Below are positions 11,937 to 23,913 of a stretch of DNA of 64,000 nt, piece after piece (the stretch's first letter is position 1; the number at the start of each line of letters is the position of its first letter). The position numbers were made by a program, and so were the translations under genes. Under the pieces are notes generated by a model. That model had not been told where the DNA came from. It was given only the letters and a program-made list of their open reading frames with translations, and ran no database searches. Source of the stretch: Penicillus capitatus (taxonomy: Eukaryota; Chlorophyta); contig OZ287706.1 in the NCBI GenBank assembly GCA_965649825.1, positions 744,001-808,000 on the forward strand, given 5' to 3'.

Positions 11937-14215
11937 CTAGACATCGAGTGCGAGGACATCTATAAGAATCATATCTGTGAGCGACACGTCTTCTCCAATG
12001 CCCGACGACGGTAAGCATATCCACGGATTGCCTTGGCAGTTGATCTCCGCAAAGATATTCTGCACGAATGGCTTCTTTAGCTTGTCGTCTCGATACCAGA
12101 CAGTGGCAGAGGTGATGCTGCTCATCTCTCGGCGGCACAGATACATACAGGCATTCAGCAGGTCCATACATGCCTCTCGAAATGAACCTGCGGTCGGTAT
12201 CCGTTCAGACTGCTCCAAAATTGGAAAGTGGATCTGCAAGATGACGCAATACGCGTCTTGAAAGAGTAGACGGGCATACGGCTTTGCATCAGCGCCAGAT
12301 GTCATCTCCACCCGCATGCGCCGAACAGTCTCTACCAGCTGTGATCCATTCCACTCATGCACGTGCCCGATGCTGCAGCCCTTAATGTCAGGCAGATCCT
12401 TTAGGCCTCTGAATGATGCGTGTCGTTCGGCCGTTTCTCTGTTGTTCATCATAATCGGTTGAATTTCGATGTTTGCATTCTTCGGCAATGTCGGGACGAC
12501 GACATACGATACGATGGGATCGATGCGGAAATCGAAGACAGGTGGTTTAAGATAGGAGTCCACATTTGGATCCGTTGGCGTCTCATTCATGACGTCCACA
12601 TCTGAATGCGCATCTGGATGCTCCGACGACCAGCATCTGTTGATGAGAGTCCGCAGCGCTTCTCTCTCATGTTCTGGCAGACCCGAAAGAAAACTCGCGG
12701 CTAGGTAGATGGTAGCCTTGATGGTCGAGCGCATGGCATCTGCCCCGACTGCGATCGCGACAGCCTGGCAATGTTGCAAAGCGAGCTGCACTTCCTGTTG
12801 CCATCCGAGATTGCCAAAAGTCATCGACGAAGGGACCAAACCCAGCTGGCCGGCAACGAAGGACAGGTGTCGCAGTGAGGTCGCTTGACTGTATGGACCG
12901 ATGCAGCATGGCGCCCAATGAGAGATGCTCTGCACATGAAGCACTCTTCTAGAAACACTGGCGGCTCTTGACTTATGAAGAGCTAGAATGCTAAGGGTAC
13001 AGGGGGATGTCTGAGACAGCTGAATGCATGCTCGTGAGGGAGGATCTCTATGCGGAAAGAATGCACAGTAGACTCGATTGGCAACCGCAAAGAGTTTCAT
13101 ATCGTTGAGATAGAGCTGCACGAACACGGCATCTTCCAGCGCCATCTGTTCATCCGCAAGTGCCGACTGTAACTTCTTTAACAACCAGAGCAAACAGAGC
13201 TCTGTTCCCTCTGCGCCGCCTGGCGTCTCTGCTCCGTCGATCATCGACGCGGATAGATGCAAGAAGCATTTGGTCTTCTGGACCGAAAGCATAACAGCCT
13301 CCTTTGGGTGAAGTGCAGCGGACAGTGGTATCCGTGGATGTGCATTGCCGAGTTCGAAATCGAATGGCACCAGATGCAGGCTGCCTGGATGCACGATATC
13401 AGCTGGCGTTTTGATTTCTACGTGAAAGGATTGAATGTCGAGGATACCGACGGGCGAGATATCTCCTCCTTCTTTGTCTTTGAGGACATTGCTCTCGTCG
13501 ATCACAATTCGACCGAATTTGAAGAGAGGGCAGTCCAGTACCAGTGTCTCATATTCGCCCCCTTCGCCGCAAATGTGGCATCCGTATTGTTCGTAGAGCG
13601 CCACGAGATGCGGCTTCATGGAATGCAGATCTTTGCCCAAGTGCTTTTCCGGAATCAATCCCAGTCCTGCGACCTTGATGATGATGGCGTCGATGCCCGA
13701 TCCGATCATATCGTCCATAAGCATCAACTGAGATCGTTTCCACAAGGGAGCCAATGAGATCAATTCCAGTCGCTCACAGATGCTCTCCACTCGGAGTCGT
13801 TGATAGTCCGAAGCGATGGCACCGGAGCAGACCGCTTCCAAGTCTGGATGTCGCGATTTGACGTAACTGACGAGTCGATAGAGGTCCTCCACTTCATCGT
13901 TAGGGGAGGAGGTATAGGACAGTTCATGAGAAACGGACTCTCCACGTGTCGTCACACGGTACATTGGCATTCCTAATGTCTTCCATGGAATCGAGAGGAG
14001 TGAAAGCGATGGATTGAGTTACCCGTGCACTGGGCGAAGCTTTCGACAACGTTGTGGCCGACGGTTTGAAACATCCAGCTATCGAGGTCGTCTTTCTGTA
14101 GTGTCGGGTCGGGGGCGAGGTTGCCAAGAGCGATAACATCGTGTCCCTGCCGCTCGCAGAGCATCATGCAGAAGCAGGAGTCTTTTCCGCCGCTTATCAA
14201 CGCCAAGACCTTCAT
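11937..14215 (-). CDS. DPH6: Diphthine-ammonia ligase fused to RidA/YjgF domains
   Basis: Two exons: 14023-14215 and 11937-13972, with a 50-nt intron starting GTAACT; 742 residues. The N-terminal domain starts MKVLALISGGKDSC, the PP-loop ATP-binding signature (SGGKDS). It continues with RVESICERLELISLAPLWKR and CGEGGEYETLVLDCP, diagnostic of the DPH6/ATPBD4 family, which performs the final amidation of diphthamide on elongation factor 2. The remaining 450 residues contain two RidA/YjgF-like regions (around SHWAPCCIGPYSQA and VQLYLNDMK), the same architecture as the fungal and plant long forms. It sits convergently with the leishmanolysin gene. The large second exon has no intron. Confidence 0.93.
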
Positions 14216-14939
14216 TTCCTATGTCGCGATCTTCAGTCGGCTGCACGCGTCGCGAATGCTGTCGATCATCATTCCGATGTGAGATGCAATTCGAAGGGCG
14301 CCACCGTCAATCGAACGATCGATCGGTGAGCAATGATGATGATCATTCGGGAACACGGGGATGTAAGGAGCACGTCGATTGCCAGCAAGCGACAATGTCT
14401 CGAAATCTGATCGATGCACAACATAGATGGTACGTGTGATGTGATCGATAGCCGTTTCGTCTGCAACGAATGCAAGTTTACACTGATTTGCGACAAGTAA
14501 TCTTCATTGATGTCAACAGAAGGCTAAACGTTCCCGAACACCGATAATCCCTGTAAATGCATTGCGTTCATTTCGTGCACTGGCGATGCAGCTCCGGAGT
14601 TCGATTCTCTTCCATCCATGCGTCGCAATTCCGCTATTCTATCGAGAAAGCGATCGGCATAGGTGATTGACTGACTTCGAAATGCGCACGTGTTCCTGTT
14701 GTTCTCGCCTCTTTCTTTGTTCATTGTACCGCATTCGAGAGACCGTGCGAGATAGACACCCCTTCAGATGTCTCTCCAGCGATGAAAATCTCAAAAGCGT
14801 CGTCTTTTCTCTACGCGTCGTACGTTTCAGACCTAGATAACGCGACACATCGCGTCATTGTTGCGCTGACACGACAAGATGACGGTCCTGCTCAGCGGAT
14901 ATCCTAACAGCAGTCTGTCGGAAACGATAGATGCCTAGT
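14216..14939. other. Mostly no gene; possible tiny gene on the minus strand
   Basis: Between about 14524 and 14735 a minus-strand frame can be spliced over a 37-nt GT-AG intron. It would give a roughly 58-residue basic protein (RYNEQRKRREQQEHVRISK, then AELRRMDGRESNSG) ending LSVFGNV. I do not recognise it and the intron is shorter than the norm here, so I do not call it as a gene. The rest is GATC-rich spacer. Confidence 0.3.
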
Positions 14940-14967
14940 GATGTGACGAGCATGAGAGGTTATATAA
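14940..14967 (+). promoter_or_regulatory. Putative promoter: GATGTGAC motif plus TATA box
   Basis: GATGTGAC is at 14940-14947 and a clear TATA box (GGTTATATAAC) follows about 12 nt later. Both lie about 115 nt upstream of the TerD-C2 start codon. The same order and a similar spacing are seen before histone H3 (52311-52330). Seen directly in the sequence; the role in transcription is inferred. Confidence 0.55.
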
Positions 14968-15078
14968 CAAATGTAAAGACCCAAACGTCAGAACAAACAT
15001 TAAATAACGCCATCGAAATCAGTTTTCGAACATAAGTGACCTGCACAGCACCAGCAGCATCAGAACAGCTCGTGCAGT

Positions 15079-16422
15079 ATGTCTTCTGACTCGCCACAGA
15101 ACACACCCACCCTCAAACGCGCAAAGCCGCTACGACTTGACGAACACACCCTGTCTGGTGTTGGACGGCACGACGCAGGTCTGTGCCATTCTCCCGCAGT
15201 AGCGTTATCTCCTGATATCGAAGGCAGACCGTCCCTGCGTGTCGGATGACAAATCTAAAGAGAGAGGCGAGAATGAGAGGAGGTTATCGACAGGCGTTGA
15301 CTATCGCGTTCATCCTTCTATCACTCAGTTGCGCGTTCACCTGAGCTGCGTGCCGTAAGCGAAGTATCCCAATGATCAATCTGAGACGCATGCTGTAGAG
15401 GTGTCGTACCGCATCTCACTGGAGCACTGCTCCGACAGGATGGCACCGTGGTGGAGACAGTGCTGAACGAAAACTGCAAAAGCATGTGTGGCAGTGTGCG
15501 CCATTCGGGAGTCGACACATCCGACGATGAGGGGCGAGAGGGAGAAAGCATCACGGTCGACATCGAGACCATGAGTCTGCCCGTGTTCTACATCCTCTTG
15601 GCAGTCACCATCTCAGATGAAGCGTGCTGCTCCCTCGACGATGTATCCACGCTCTCGTACGATCGATCGCTATTGTTGGGCGTTTAGGTCAAGGAAGCTG
15701 TCGTGCAGCTAATGGAGCGTCATGGACATTCGCAGCCGGAGAAGAGCCCATGGAGTTTTCCTCTTGGAGATCTGACAGGGAATGCTGTCTTGACGGCATT
15801 GATGACTCGGAAGGGCGCCTACTGGCACTTTCAACTCCTCCGTACGCCAGTGACTGGCCACAACCTCGAAACCGTTTTACAGGTCGTGCGGTCCTGTCGT
15901 CTGGACTGAGCCTCAACCATCTGTGCACTTCAGAATCCGTCGAATCTCTTGTGCGTGCGGGACAATCCATCATGGCCTCCTCTTGTCCGACATGCCCAAG
16001 TCCGCGTGATCCAAGGCATGGACTTGGCGGCGAAAGACCGCTCACGACTCATGAGACGGCCGTCCTCCGATCCTTACTTTGTCATTCAGTTCAAGAACAG
16101 GAAGTTCACGTCGTCACACCAAAGAAAGACGCTGGCGCCGCGATGGGACGTCGAATCGTTTTTCGATCTGGGCAATCTGCTCGAGACCGAAACTGAAGGA
16201 CTGAAGATCGAACTGTTCGATCACGATACGCTCAAACATCACGACTTCATGGGATCTGTCTGGATTCCCGGAAGCGAGATCTATCATTACGGACCTGGGG
16301 AACGTTCTCTTTGGTATTACTTAGGTCCTTCTCGGAAAGAAGAGTTTAGGGACAAAAAGGTATCCGGCAAGATCGAACTACAGTTCAAGATTGTCGACGT
16401 CTGCCCTTGTCATCAAAACTAA
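15079..16422 (+). CDS. TerD-domain / C2-domain fusion protein
   Basis: Exons: 15079-15178, 15228-15354, 15399-15642, 15688-15882, 15934-16422, 384 residues; introns 49, 44, 45 and 51 nt, all GT-AG with consistent phases. Residues of about 70-245 match the TerD/stress-protein fold: VVPHLTGALLRQDG, GSVRHSGVDTSDDEGREGES, ITVDIETM and the DDVKEAVVQLM segment. In that family the HSG-D and DDE-type acidic residues bind calcium. The C-terminal 150 residues form a C2 domain (VRVIQGMDLAAKD, SDPYFVIQF, KTLAPRWDVESFFD, LKIELFDHDTLKHHDFMG) with the usual Ca-loop aspartates. This suggests a calcium-dependent membrane-binding protein. The first 60 residues are charged and low-complexity. Confidence 0.85.
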
Positions 16423-16998
16423 TCGTTCATTCACTGTTTCGTTGTTATGCCGAATGGGAGTTTATGCATCATCTGTGGGATCTTTATTGAGTCGTTTTCG
16501 ATCTCGCATCGCTTGTTTTTCTAATCGGAGATTGTATGCAGCGATGAGCGTCGAAATGGAGATAACAGTAAGGAGAACCATCGACGTGCGATCTCCAATA
16601 CGATACATTTTTCTTCAATGTCGAATCGTTCCGATCGTGCACCTATATGCCAAACTCTGAGATGGGCGAGATAACAAAACGCACTGAGAGCAAGCCGTTT
16701 TGTGTGGGACACAACCCTCGCTGGATCGATCGACACTTATCGACGTCTGGCTCGGTAGTCTTTGTCGCAAATCGATAAACGCTTTAGATGATTGCATGCG
16801 AACGATCGGTCGGTCGTCCGCGATCACATCTCGAAACGCGCGCGCCGGTATTTTTCGTCGATGGGGCACGGCCTGGTTGCACGTCACATCAAAGACGGCT
16901 CGTCGCGTGACGTTCATCGGCGGCGTTCGATAGACGCGCTAAGTCGCAAATAGATTACAAGGGGCGCTATTATTCATTTCGGCACAATGGCTCACGAA
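16423..16998. other. Convergent intergenic region
   Basis: Lies between two convergent genes and holds only short frames. It carries one GTCACATC motif (16883-16890) and GATCGATCG sequence. No gene or RNA is supported. Confidence 0.5.
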
Positions 16999-18058
16999 TC
17001 ATCGATCGTCTTTGCTATTGGCAGCATCCATTCCATGTCTCTTGAGCGCCGCACGACGCGCCGCCGCCGCAGGATCCGTGACGATCTTCTTCCCACCGAG
17101 GAGTCGTCCGTCCTCCGGTGTCCGATCGAGAAACGGATCGTCCTTGTCGACCTCAGCTGACGTCCCATCCATTAGAACGCGTCCCGCCGTCAATGGCAGG
17201 AGATACGCTTTGCATTCACGCAGCAGTTGTGCATTGAGCTTCTTGAAATTCTCGTCGTGATCAGACCAGACCATATGCGTCAGCTCATGGATCAGCGTCT
17301 CCCGAATCGTCAGATATTTCCGGAAGCCTCGTCCATCGTCCGTCCGCAGACGCAGCGCAATTTCTTGTCCTTTATTGACATTGTAACCCAGCACACAGCG
17401 CTCACTGATCCCGACCTTGCCTTCCGGCGGCATCTCACTCAAGAGATCGACTTTCCATCGATGTTTCCGCATGATGCCCTGAATACCGACATCGTGAGCC
17501 AGACGATACAGTAACTGTCGTGCTTCCTCAGGCGATGGCCACAAAGCACTGTCTTCTAACACTTGGTAACGATCGAAGCCGTATTCCACTGGAACAACAG
17601 AACAGGATCATCACTCCTTAACGTCATGCATACCGTACCGTCAGGCGGCCGCACGGAGGAATCGCCATATCTCCGTCGCTGGGCTTCGCGTTCAGCCTCC
17701 TCTGCAAATCCACGCACTCGCGGGATGTCTGTTTCCGACTGCACGTTACAGACAGCCTCTCGAGTACTCCCGACCAATATATATCTCTTTCCAGGAAGAA
17801 CGCCTGCGCACGCCATACGCTGTTGGATACGATTCCCAATACTGGACGCGGAATTGGCATACCTGCGTTGTGGAGGGTTTGCGTTGGCTGCTCGTAGAGT
17901 TTCAGCGCCCCGCGAATATTTGGCCCGATTAATTTTTGCGTCAGAAAATGCACGGACGTTGTTTGTTCGATACGTTTTCCAATGTCGGCGAGCGTGCTGT
18001 CTTCGAAAGAGAGCGTCCAGTGATGCTCGTGTCCTCTGTATTTGAAAACGAACTCCAT
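16999..18058 (-). CDS. Ubiquitin-like and WLM-domain metallopeptidase
   Basis: Exons (minus): 17863-18058, 17639-17803, 16999-17588, 316 residues, introns 59 and 50 nt. The N-terminal 90 residues have a ubiquitin-like layout (MEFVFKYRGHEHHWTL, LTQKLIGPNIRG, GKRYILVGST). The WLM domain follows. Its metal site is HELTHMVWSDHDENF, the HExxHxxxxxH form typical of WSS1/SPRTN-like proteases, and the conserved RLRTDDGRGFRKY and LLRECKAY segments are present. This matches plant and fungal Ubl-WLM proteins. Family members act on SUMO- or DNA-linked proteins. That role is inferred from the family, and no SUMO-interacting motif is obvious here. Confidence 0.88.
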
Positions 18059-18146
18059 CTTTTACAGACAGATGGCATCTTTGGCGTTTTTATAGGCGAA
18101 GCTGTGATGAGGGTAACGTTTCGATTACGTCATCCAATCGTCGTGA

Positions 18147-19195
18147 TTAGACAGCAGCTACCGTCGAGGTAGCGCCGTTCGTCATCACCGTTGGTTTGGA
18201 GATAACCGCATCGATCAGTCCATACTCGACGGCCTCTTCGGGACTCAGGAAGAAATCGCGATCGGTATCGGCAGTGATAATGTCCAAATCCTTGCCAGTA
18301 AATTCCGCCTAGACAAGCATGCGCCTCTTAGGATACTACGAGCAGGCTGCGTTCATTAGGCAGGTACCAAGTAGCCATTAAGCGTGAGCTTGTGGTGCAG
18401 GATCTCGTTGGCCTGGATTTCGATATCTGCTGCCTGTCCCTGTGCTCCGCCCAATGGCTGATGAATCATGATTCTCGAATTCAGTAGACTGTAACGTTTG
18501 CCCTGTGGGTATGCCGCATCCAGTCTTGTTTCGTGATGTGACGTCGAAGGCTTACCTGATGTCCGGAAGCTAAGAGGAAGGCGCCCATGCTGGCCGCCAG
18601 ACCAATGCACACCGTGCTCACATCTGGGCGAATGTGACGCATCGTATCGAAGACGGCCATTCCTGCTGTCACCGATCCGCCAGGCGAGTTGATGTACATC
18701 GTGATGTCCTTGTCTGGATCCACGGCGTCCAAATACAACAACTGGGCCACGATCAGATTCGCCATCTCATCATCCACTGCCCCACCCAGACGTATAATTC
18801 TCTGCATTCCACACAGGACTCCAATACAAGAGCAGAAAAGCGATGTGACCTGCTGGAAGAGTTGAGAAATGACACCCTGGAAACGCTCGACGACGAGGGG
18901 ACTTGGCGGCTCAGGCCCCTGTCCACAGTAGATCGGCGCATGAGATGATTTCGACGCAATCCCAGCTCTGTCGATCATAAAGATCAGTAGGGACAGAGAG
19001 ACAGGTGGCAGGAATCTGCCGACGTGACCTGCGAATGGAGTCCGGTCTGTATGGCGATCCCTGTGCGTCTTCGAGGCGCTGAGCCGCCACACGTGGCGTC
19101 TGCCTTTTCGTGACGAGACGTGGCGATTCAAGCTTCGGTCGTGTTGGTGGTGCTGACGTCGAGAGTGGCTTCGAGCTGAGTCGCATGGCGTGCAT
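18147..19195 (-). CDS. ClpP: ATP-dependent Clp protease proteolytic subunit, organellar
   Basis: Exons (minus): 19029-19195, 18850-18967, 18556-18801, 18368-18502, 18147-18308, 275 residues. The core is a complete ClpP. It has [17 protein letters not shown], the [15 protein letters not shown] loop, the catalytic Ser in [14 protein letters not shown], the catalytic His in MIHQPLGG, and the catalytic Asp in [19 protein letters not shown]. The first 60 residues are Ser/Arg-rich, without an acidic cluster, as in mitochondrial or plastid targeting peptides; which organelle cannot be told. Introns are 61, 48, 53 and 59 nt. The 48-nt intron begins GTCACATCGC and the 53-nt intron holds CGACGTCACATCACG, two copies of the recurrent motif. 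Degrades unfolded proteins with a Clp ATPase partner. Confidence 0.93.
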
Positions 19196-19421
19196 GATGT
19201 CTGTTCATCAATGTCGTTTCCATTGGCGTCATGGGTTCGTACGTTCGGCGCCCGCGTCAATGACGCACAAGACCCCGTCGGTTCATCTGCGCACAAGCCT
19301 TCCGCACGCACACGGCTCGATACCCGAACGCAGTATCGTCTTCCAGATGCATCGCAGTCGGTCTTTGACGCAACGGAGAAAGATTGAGAGAGGGGGTCGG
19401 CGGAGTCATGGACAGGCCAAG

Positions 19422-20886
19422 ATGCATGCGTCCAATGAGGCACCTCGGATTTCGACGCGAAGGCGCACGCGGCAGCAGCGTCGTGAGAGAGAAGTTTCTG
19501 AAAACAAGAGCGACGAAACGGCCTCCAGCGCCTCGCCCAATACCATCGGCAAACATCACCAACGTCGACGCTACGTCAGAAGCAAGCCGCCAAAAGCCAT
19601 GCCAGGTGGACGCATTATCAATGCGGGACAAGGAACATTGACAGAGGTATCGAAGTCATTCTACGTGGCTTACGGATCAGCGGAGCTCAGCGAAGCCACG
19701 AAGGACCTCCATCTCGTCGTCCCTGTCAAGGACGAACTGCAGGAAGTCACGGACGAAGAGACTCCAGCACCGAATCCCATGTCTCTGCCCATTATTACAT
19801 CGAGTGAAAAGAAAGATGTCCGTTTTCAAGGTATCTATCTCTCTTGCTGTCTATGGCTCGTGTCCAACGCCATCTGTCTTTTCGATCTGTCGCAGATATG
19901 CATCATGGTGCGCCGCCACCGCCGCCACCGCCGCCGCCATTGTGGTTGGAATCACCACGTCTGTCTTCATTGTGTTCGCCAGAATCGAACAACATCCCGT
20001 TCACTCCTGTAGAGGAGGCATCGTTGATGAGTGCCCTGCATTCAGGCTTGCCTCCGAAGCCATCCAATGGGCAATTGCCGTTGAGCTGGTACAATGCGCC
20101 GCCTTGGGTACATGTGAAACCGAGTATGGCGCCTTTCGCCACCAAGTACGATACCCACGTAAGAATCGAGATATCTATCTCTTTTTGGCAGTGTATGGAT
20201 GGATGGACATGTGTGCGGTTCAGGTATCGAGCACAAACGATTTCGAGGGTCGGTTGTTTGCGGACGTCTTTTCGTCGGCAGATCGAGATGGGCATCTCAT
20301 CGAATCGAATCTAGCGCGTTCGATGGCCGCACATCACCGAGCGCCATCCACATCACCGTGTGATGGTGACATCCGAGAACGCGAAGGTGCATCGGCCGCC
20401 TACAGCCCGAAAGGCGGCGTCTCGGATGTCGCATTGTGCCACGCAGGCGAAGATTGCAGTTACTTTCATCTGGCCGATGAGTTGATGCCCGAGACCAAGC
20501 CACATGTCCGTTTTCATCATCATCAACAACAGCAACAACAACAACAACAACCTTATCGTCCGTCACGTTATTTGGATCCTGTCGCCGTACCGCAGCTACC
20601 GCGGAATGGAAATGAATTGCCGTCTTTTCTTCGCCAAACAACACCTCAGGCACCACAGCCCCCATCGAATTCCCTTTCCTTTCCCGTCGCTTTTCAGCAC
20701 GTCCCGCAGTGGGATGCAGCGGATCCTATGACGCTGCAGCCCATGGGCATGACGCCGCCACTTTCAAGTTTTCCTGCCCATCTGAGGCGCCTTTCGGAAA
20801 TAAACGCTCGATCCCTGCATCCGCAGAAATCTTTCTTGGCAGAGTGCCATCCCCTGATCCAGTCCCACTCCAATCTCCTCATTTAA
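19422..20886 (+). CDS. Low-complexity basic/Gln-His-rich protein, unknown function
   Basis: Exons: 19422-19830, 19896-20158, 20224-20886, 444 residues, introns 65 and 65 nt with consistent phases. The N-terminus is Arg-rich, followed by [20 protein letters not shown]. Exon 2 opens with a run of ten prolines. Exon 3 has a [12 protein letters not shown] segment with C-x5-C-x3-H spacing, like the second half of a CCCH zinc finger, though I see no first Cys. Then come a His/Gln run (FHHHQQQ) and a Pro-rich tail. Possibly an RNA-binding or regulatory protein. The start is uncertain: an upstream in-frame ATG would overlap the divergent ClpP gene (start 19195), so I use 19422. Confidence 0.55.
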
Positions 20887-21228
20887 TTTTTGTCATCCGA
20901 CACTGCGACCGACCTGTTCTATCAATAACGAATCATGATCCGAATTTTTCAACAAATAAGGACTTGACGTGTTGATTGTAGTCAGGGACATGCATGATCG
21001 TGTGCGTTTGTGAGCAGATATGCACTGTTACTCACCTGTACGAGTAGTTGGAATATACAACAATGAGAACCACATAAGTGATTCGACTTAGAACACCTGT
21101 AGAGCAGATGTTGACAGCATGGACGAATAAAATGATCGAGATGTTAGAAAACACGATATTGCCATCAACTCAACAACGTCACTTCTTATTGATGCGGAAG
21201 ATGATTATGATTAGAAGATTCTCTCTCT
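20887..21228. other. Intergenic region before COG7
   Basis: No coding or RNA feature visible. Presumed 3' end of the preceding gene and promoter of COG7; AT-rich around 20900-21060. Confidence 0.5.
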
Positions 21229-23823
21229 ATGACAGAAGAGTTCGATGGCGCGTCGTTTCTCGCGGAGGAGTGGATCAATACCGCATGTCGTCATCGACCG
21301 CGAGACACGCCGCTCGAAACGTCACATCATCGTACACGGATAGGGCAGAGAGATGCCTGTGCCGTTGTAGATATCTGACGCAGTTGGAGATGCAGCTGCA
21401 GCTGCGATGTGAAGACGTCGAGGCCGATATCGAATCGACGGCGCATCATTTGGCACAGCAGATGCCGTCCATGCTGCAGGCGGCGGACCAGATTCAAGTA
21501 CTATCCATCCGAGATGTGGCACGATGTGACGTTTGTTAAGTATAGAGTGAGATGACGGCTCTGTATGAGACCCTCACGACGACGGTCGCGGCAGTGGACG
21601 AACGATCATCTCGTGCGCGAGATGTCGTTCGGGGGATCGATGAATTGCATCGCATCAAATCGAATATGCAAACGGCATGCAGTTCTCTGAAAGTGTGATC
21701 GTACGTTGGAGAGATGTGTGACAAATGGGAGCTGCCAGGAAGCTACGGAGCTTTCAGAATTGTTTGTACGTGTGGATGCTGTGTTCAACAGTGGAGATAT
21801 CTTTGCCATGGCCAAAATCATGTCCACCATGCACCGAAGCCTGAAACTCGTCGGCAACGTTCCGGAATTCCAATCGGGGAAGCAAAAACTCAAAGTGTGA
21901 CATCATCGTAAGGACTCTACCATCTCGCACTTTTTAGGCATTAGAAGAGAGTTTGATTTCATCTGTCGAGGCAAAGCTCTCCACTGCCATCCTCGAAAAG
22001 CAAAGTCAAGAGAGACCACCTGTTCCGAAAGCGTGCGAATGGAGGGGTTTGTCGCAGATGAGCAGATCCAGAAGCTGAGCGAGATCTTGTCGTCGCTGGA
22101 TGCACACATTGTTGTCGAGAACACATTTGTGGCTGCCAAGCGGCAAGAGATGAAGGCTCTTTTGCGGACCACGATGGAGACGTTGTCTGTCCCGTCGAAA
22201 TCGGATCATCACATAAGAGTGATGGAATGTGTGAGAGAGTGGCAAAATGCCATCATTCAAAAAATGAGTGATGAGCTTGAATGGTGCTGCACCCTGTTTC
22301 CGGATCGAGGCCCATCTCTCCTCATCTCTACCACCAAAGCCCTCCTGCACGATTGGAACCCGTACTCTACGATACAGCTGATGTCATGTCTCTTATATGT
22401 GCATCTTCGCAGAGGCATAGCTCGCGTCTTGGAGGAGCAAGGATCGGTTGAGTGGACGCGCGATGTCCAGGAGGCGACTGTGGAGTTCTGTCTGACGCTC
22501 CAACATCTGCTCGGGAGTATCGTAGGGGAGGAAGAGATGGAAGGCATCGTGATCTGTGCTCTGGAGCCGACGGAGAGAATCATCGACCGGTCTGCTCAGT
22601 TAGAGAAGGGAGTATGGATGGATGCTTTGGATCAGATCTCTGCCGCCTTTGTATCTCCGTCCCAAATGGACGCCGCCGTTCAGTCACTCTATCAATTGAC
22701 ACAGAACGCCATTCAGTCCTGTCTGCTGCTGTCTGGAGGCACAGAGATGGCGGAACTGGCTGTTGAGATGGAGCAATGCTGGATGGCGTTCTTGGCCCAA
22801 CGTATCACGGCATTGAAGGCTATGCGATCGTCGTCGCTGCCAGAGACGTCAGAAGATCCTGAAAATCTCGCTGCCGTTTTGCATCTGCTGAAAGTGTCGG
22901 CGACGTTTGAGCGCCGACTCTCGGACATCGATGCCAAATTCCGACAGTCGGTTGTGGAGATCCAGACCCACCTTGACAAACCTCTTGCCCCGTTGGATCT
23001 CGTTCGTCTCCGGTGCGCCACGCGGCAGTTGTCTCTTGCTATGTCATCATGAGAGACCCCTTAGGCTGAAGAGATTGCCAGAGAAAGAGCGAAGACTTGG
23101 CGCTTTTCTGGAAGGGGGTGGCTGGAAAGGACGTGCGGCACTGCAACGTTCAGTCGATGGCTTCTCTGCAGCTTCCGAGGCATTGGTCTACGATGCCTTG
23201 ATGCACAAACCTCGATTTCTCTTTAAAGGTGCATTGCACGTCACATCGCTTTTCTCTTCCATGGACCTATGTCCAGGATTTGTGCGTATGGGAGAATGGA
23301 CCAAAGTGGATTCAGCTGAAGGAACGGCATCGCTGCCCCAGTTCAGTGCCTACCCATTGCACTACGTTTCTGCCCTAGGCGAATATCTCATGATGGTCCC
23401 GCAGCTTCTCGAGGCGCTTGTGACCACACAGCCCGAGACCGATGAACAGGTCTTCGAACAAGAGCAAGAAATGGCCAGTACTCTGCTGTCCAAGGTCACA
23501 CTTTGTCACACCACGATCTTCATCGAGTGTGATGTATGCTCCAGGTCATTGTCGGCAGCGCCGAGCTGTACGGGGATGAAATCCTGGGCCTGACACAACT
23601 GACAAGCCCGGGAGTGGTGCAGATGACCTGTGATCTGCAGTACTTTTCGAATGTTCTTTCGGCCATGGGAACGAGTTTCCCGCCGTCTCTTGCCTCTGTC
23701 TACGAAGCCATTCAATCGCCAGCGGATCAGATTCGGCAACAGTTGCAGAACACATCTGCCCCAATCGACGGAAATCGACGGACGGTCTTCGAGACCGTTC
23801 TAAGAATGAAGCATTCGGACTAA
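21229..23823 (+). CDS. COG7: Conserved oligomeric Golgi complex subunit 7
   Basis: I rebuilt it from 10 exons starting at ATG 21229 (MTEEFDGASFLAEEWIN). Intron positions I trust: 21321-21370, about 21508-21550 (acceptor ambiguous), a 46-nt intron near 21700, 21895-21937, a 53-nt intron near 22000, a 22- or 52-nt intron near 23043, a 48-nt intron from about 23231, and a 50-nt intron from about 23490. Conserved blocks: FDGASFLAEEWIN at the start, LEMQLQLRCEDVEADIE, KEATELSELFVRVDAVF, PQFSAYPLHYVSALGEYLM and VIVGSAELYGDEIL. COG7 is part of lobe B of the COG tether in retrograde Golgi traffic. Several of its introns carry the GTCACATC/GATGTGAC motif. Confidence 0.88.
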
Positions 23824-23913
23824 GGGGATGTATGTTTGTTCGCGCGCGTGTGTACGTTCGTCCGCCGACATTTCTGAAAAGTTGTGCGTCGTGAACTCTG
23901 ACGCTCAAGCGTA

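Noticed and set aside
18356-18610. Separate small ClpP-like genes from individual open frames
   Set aside because: The frames are exons of one ClpP gene once the GT-AG introns are removed.
20520-20550. Triplet expansion of CAA/CAG as a notable repeat locus
   Set aside because: A short in-frame His/Gln run within a low-complexity protein, common in such proteins.
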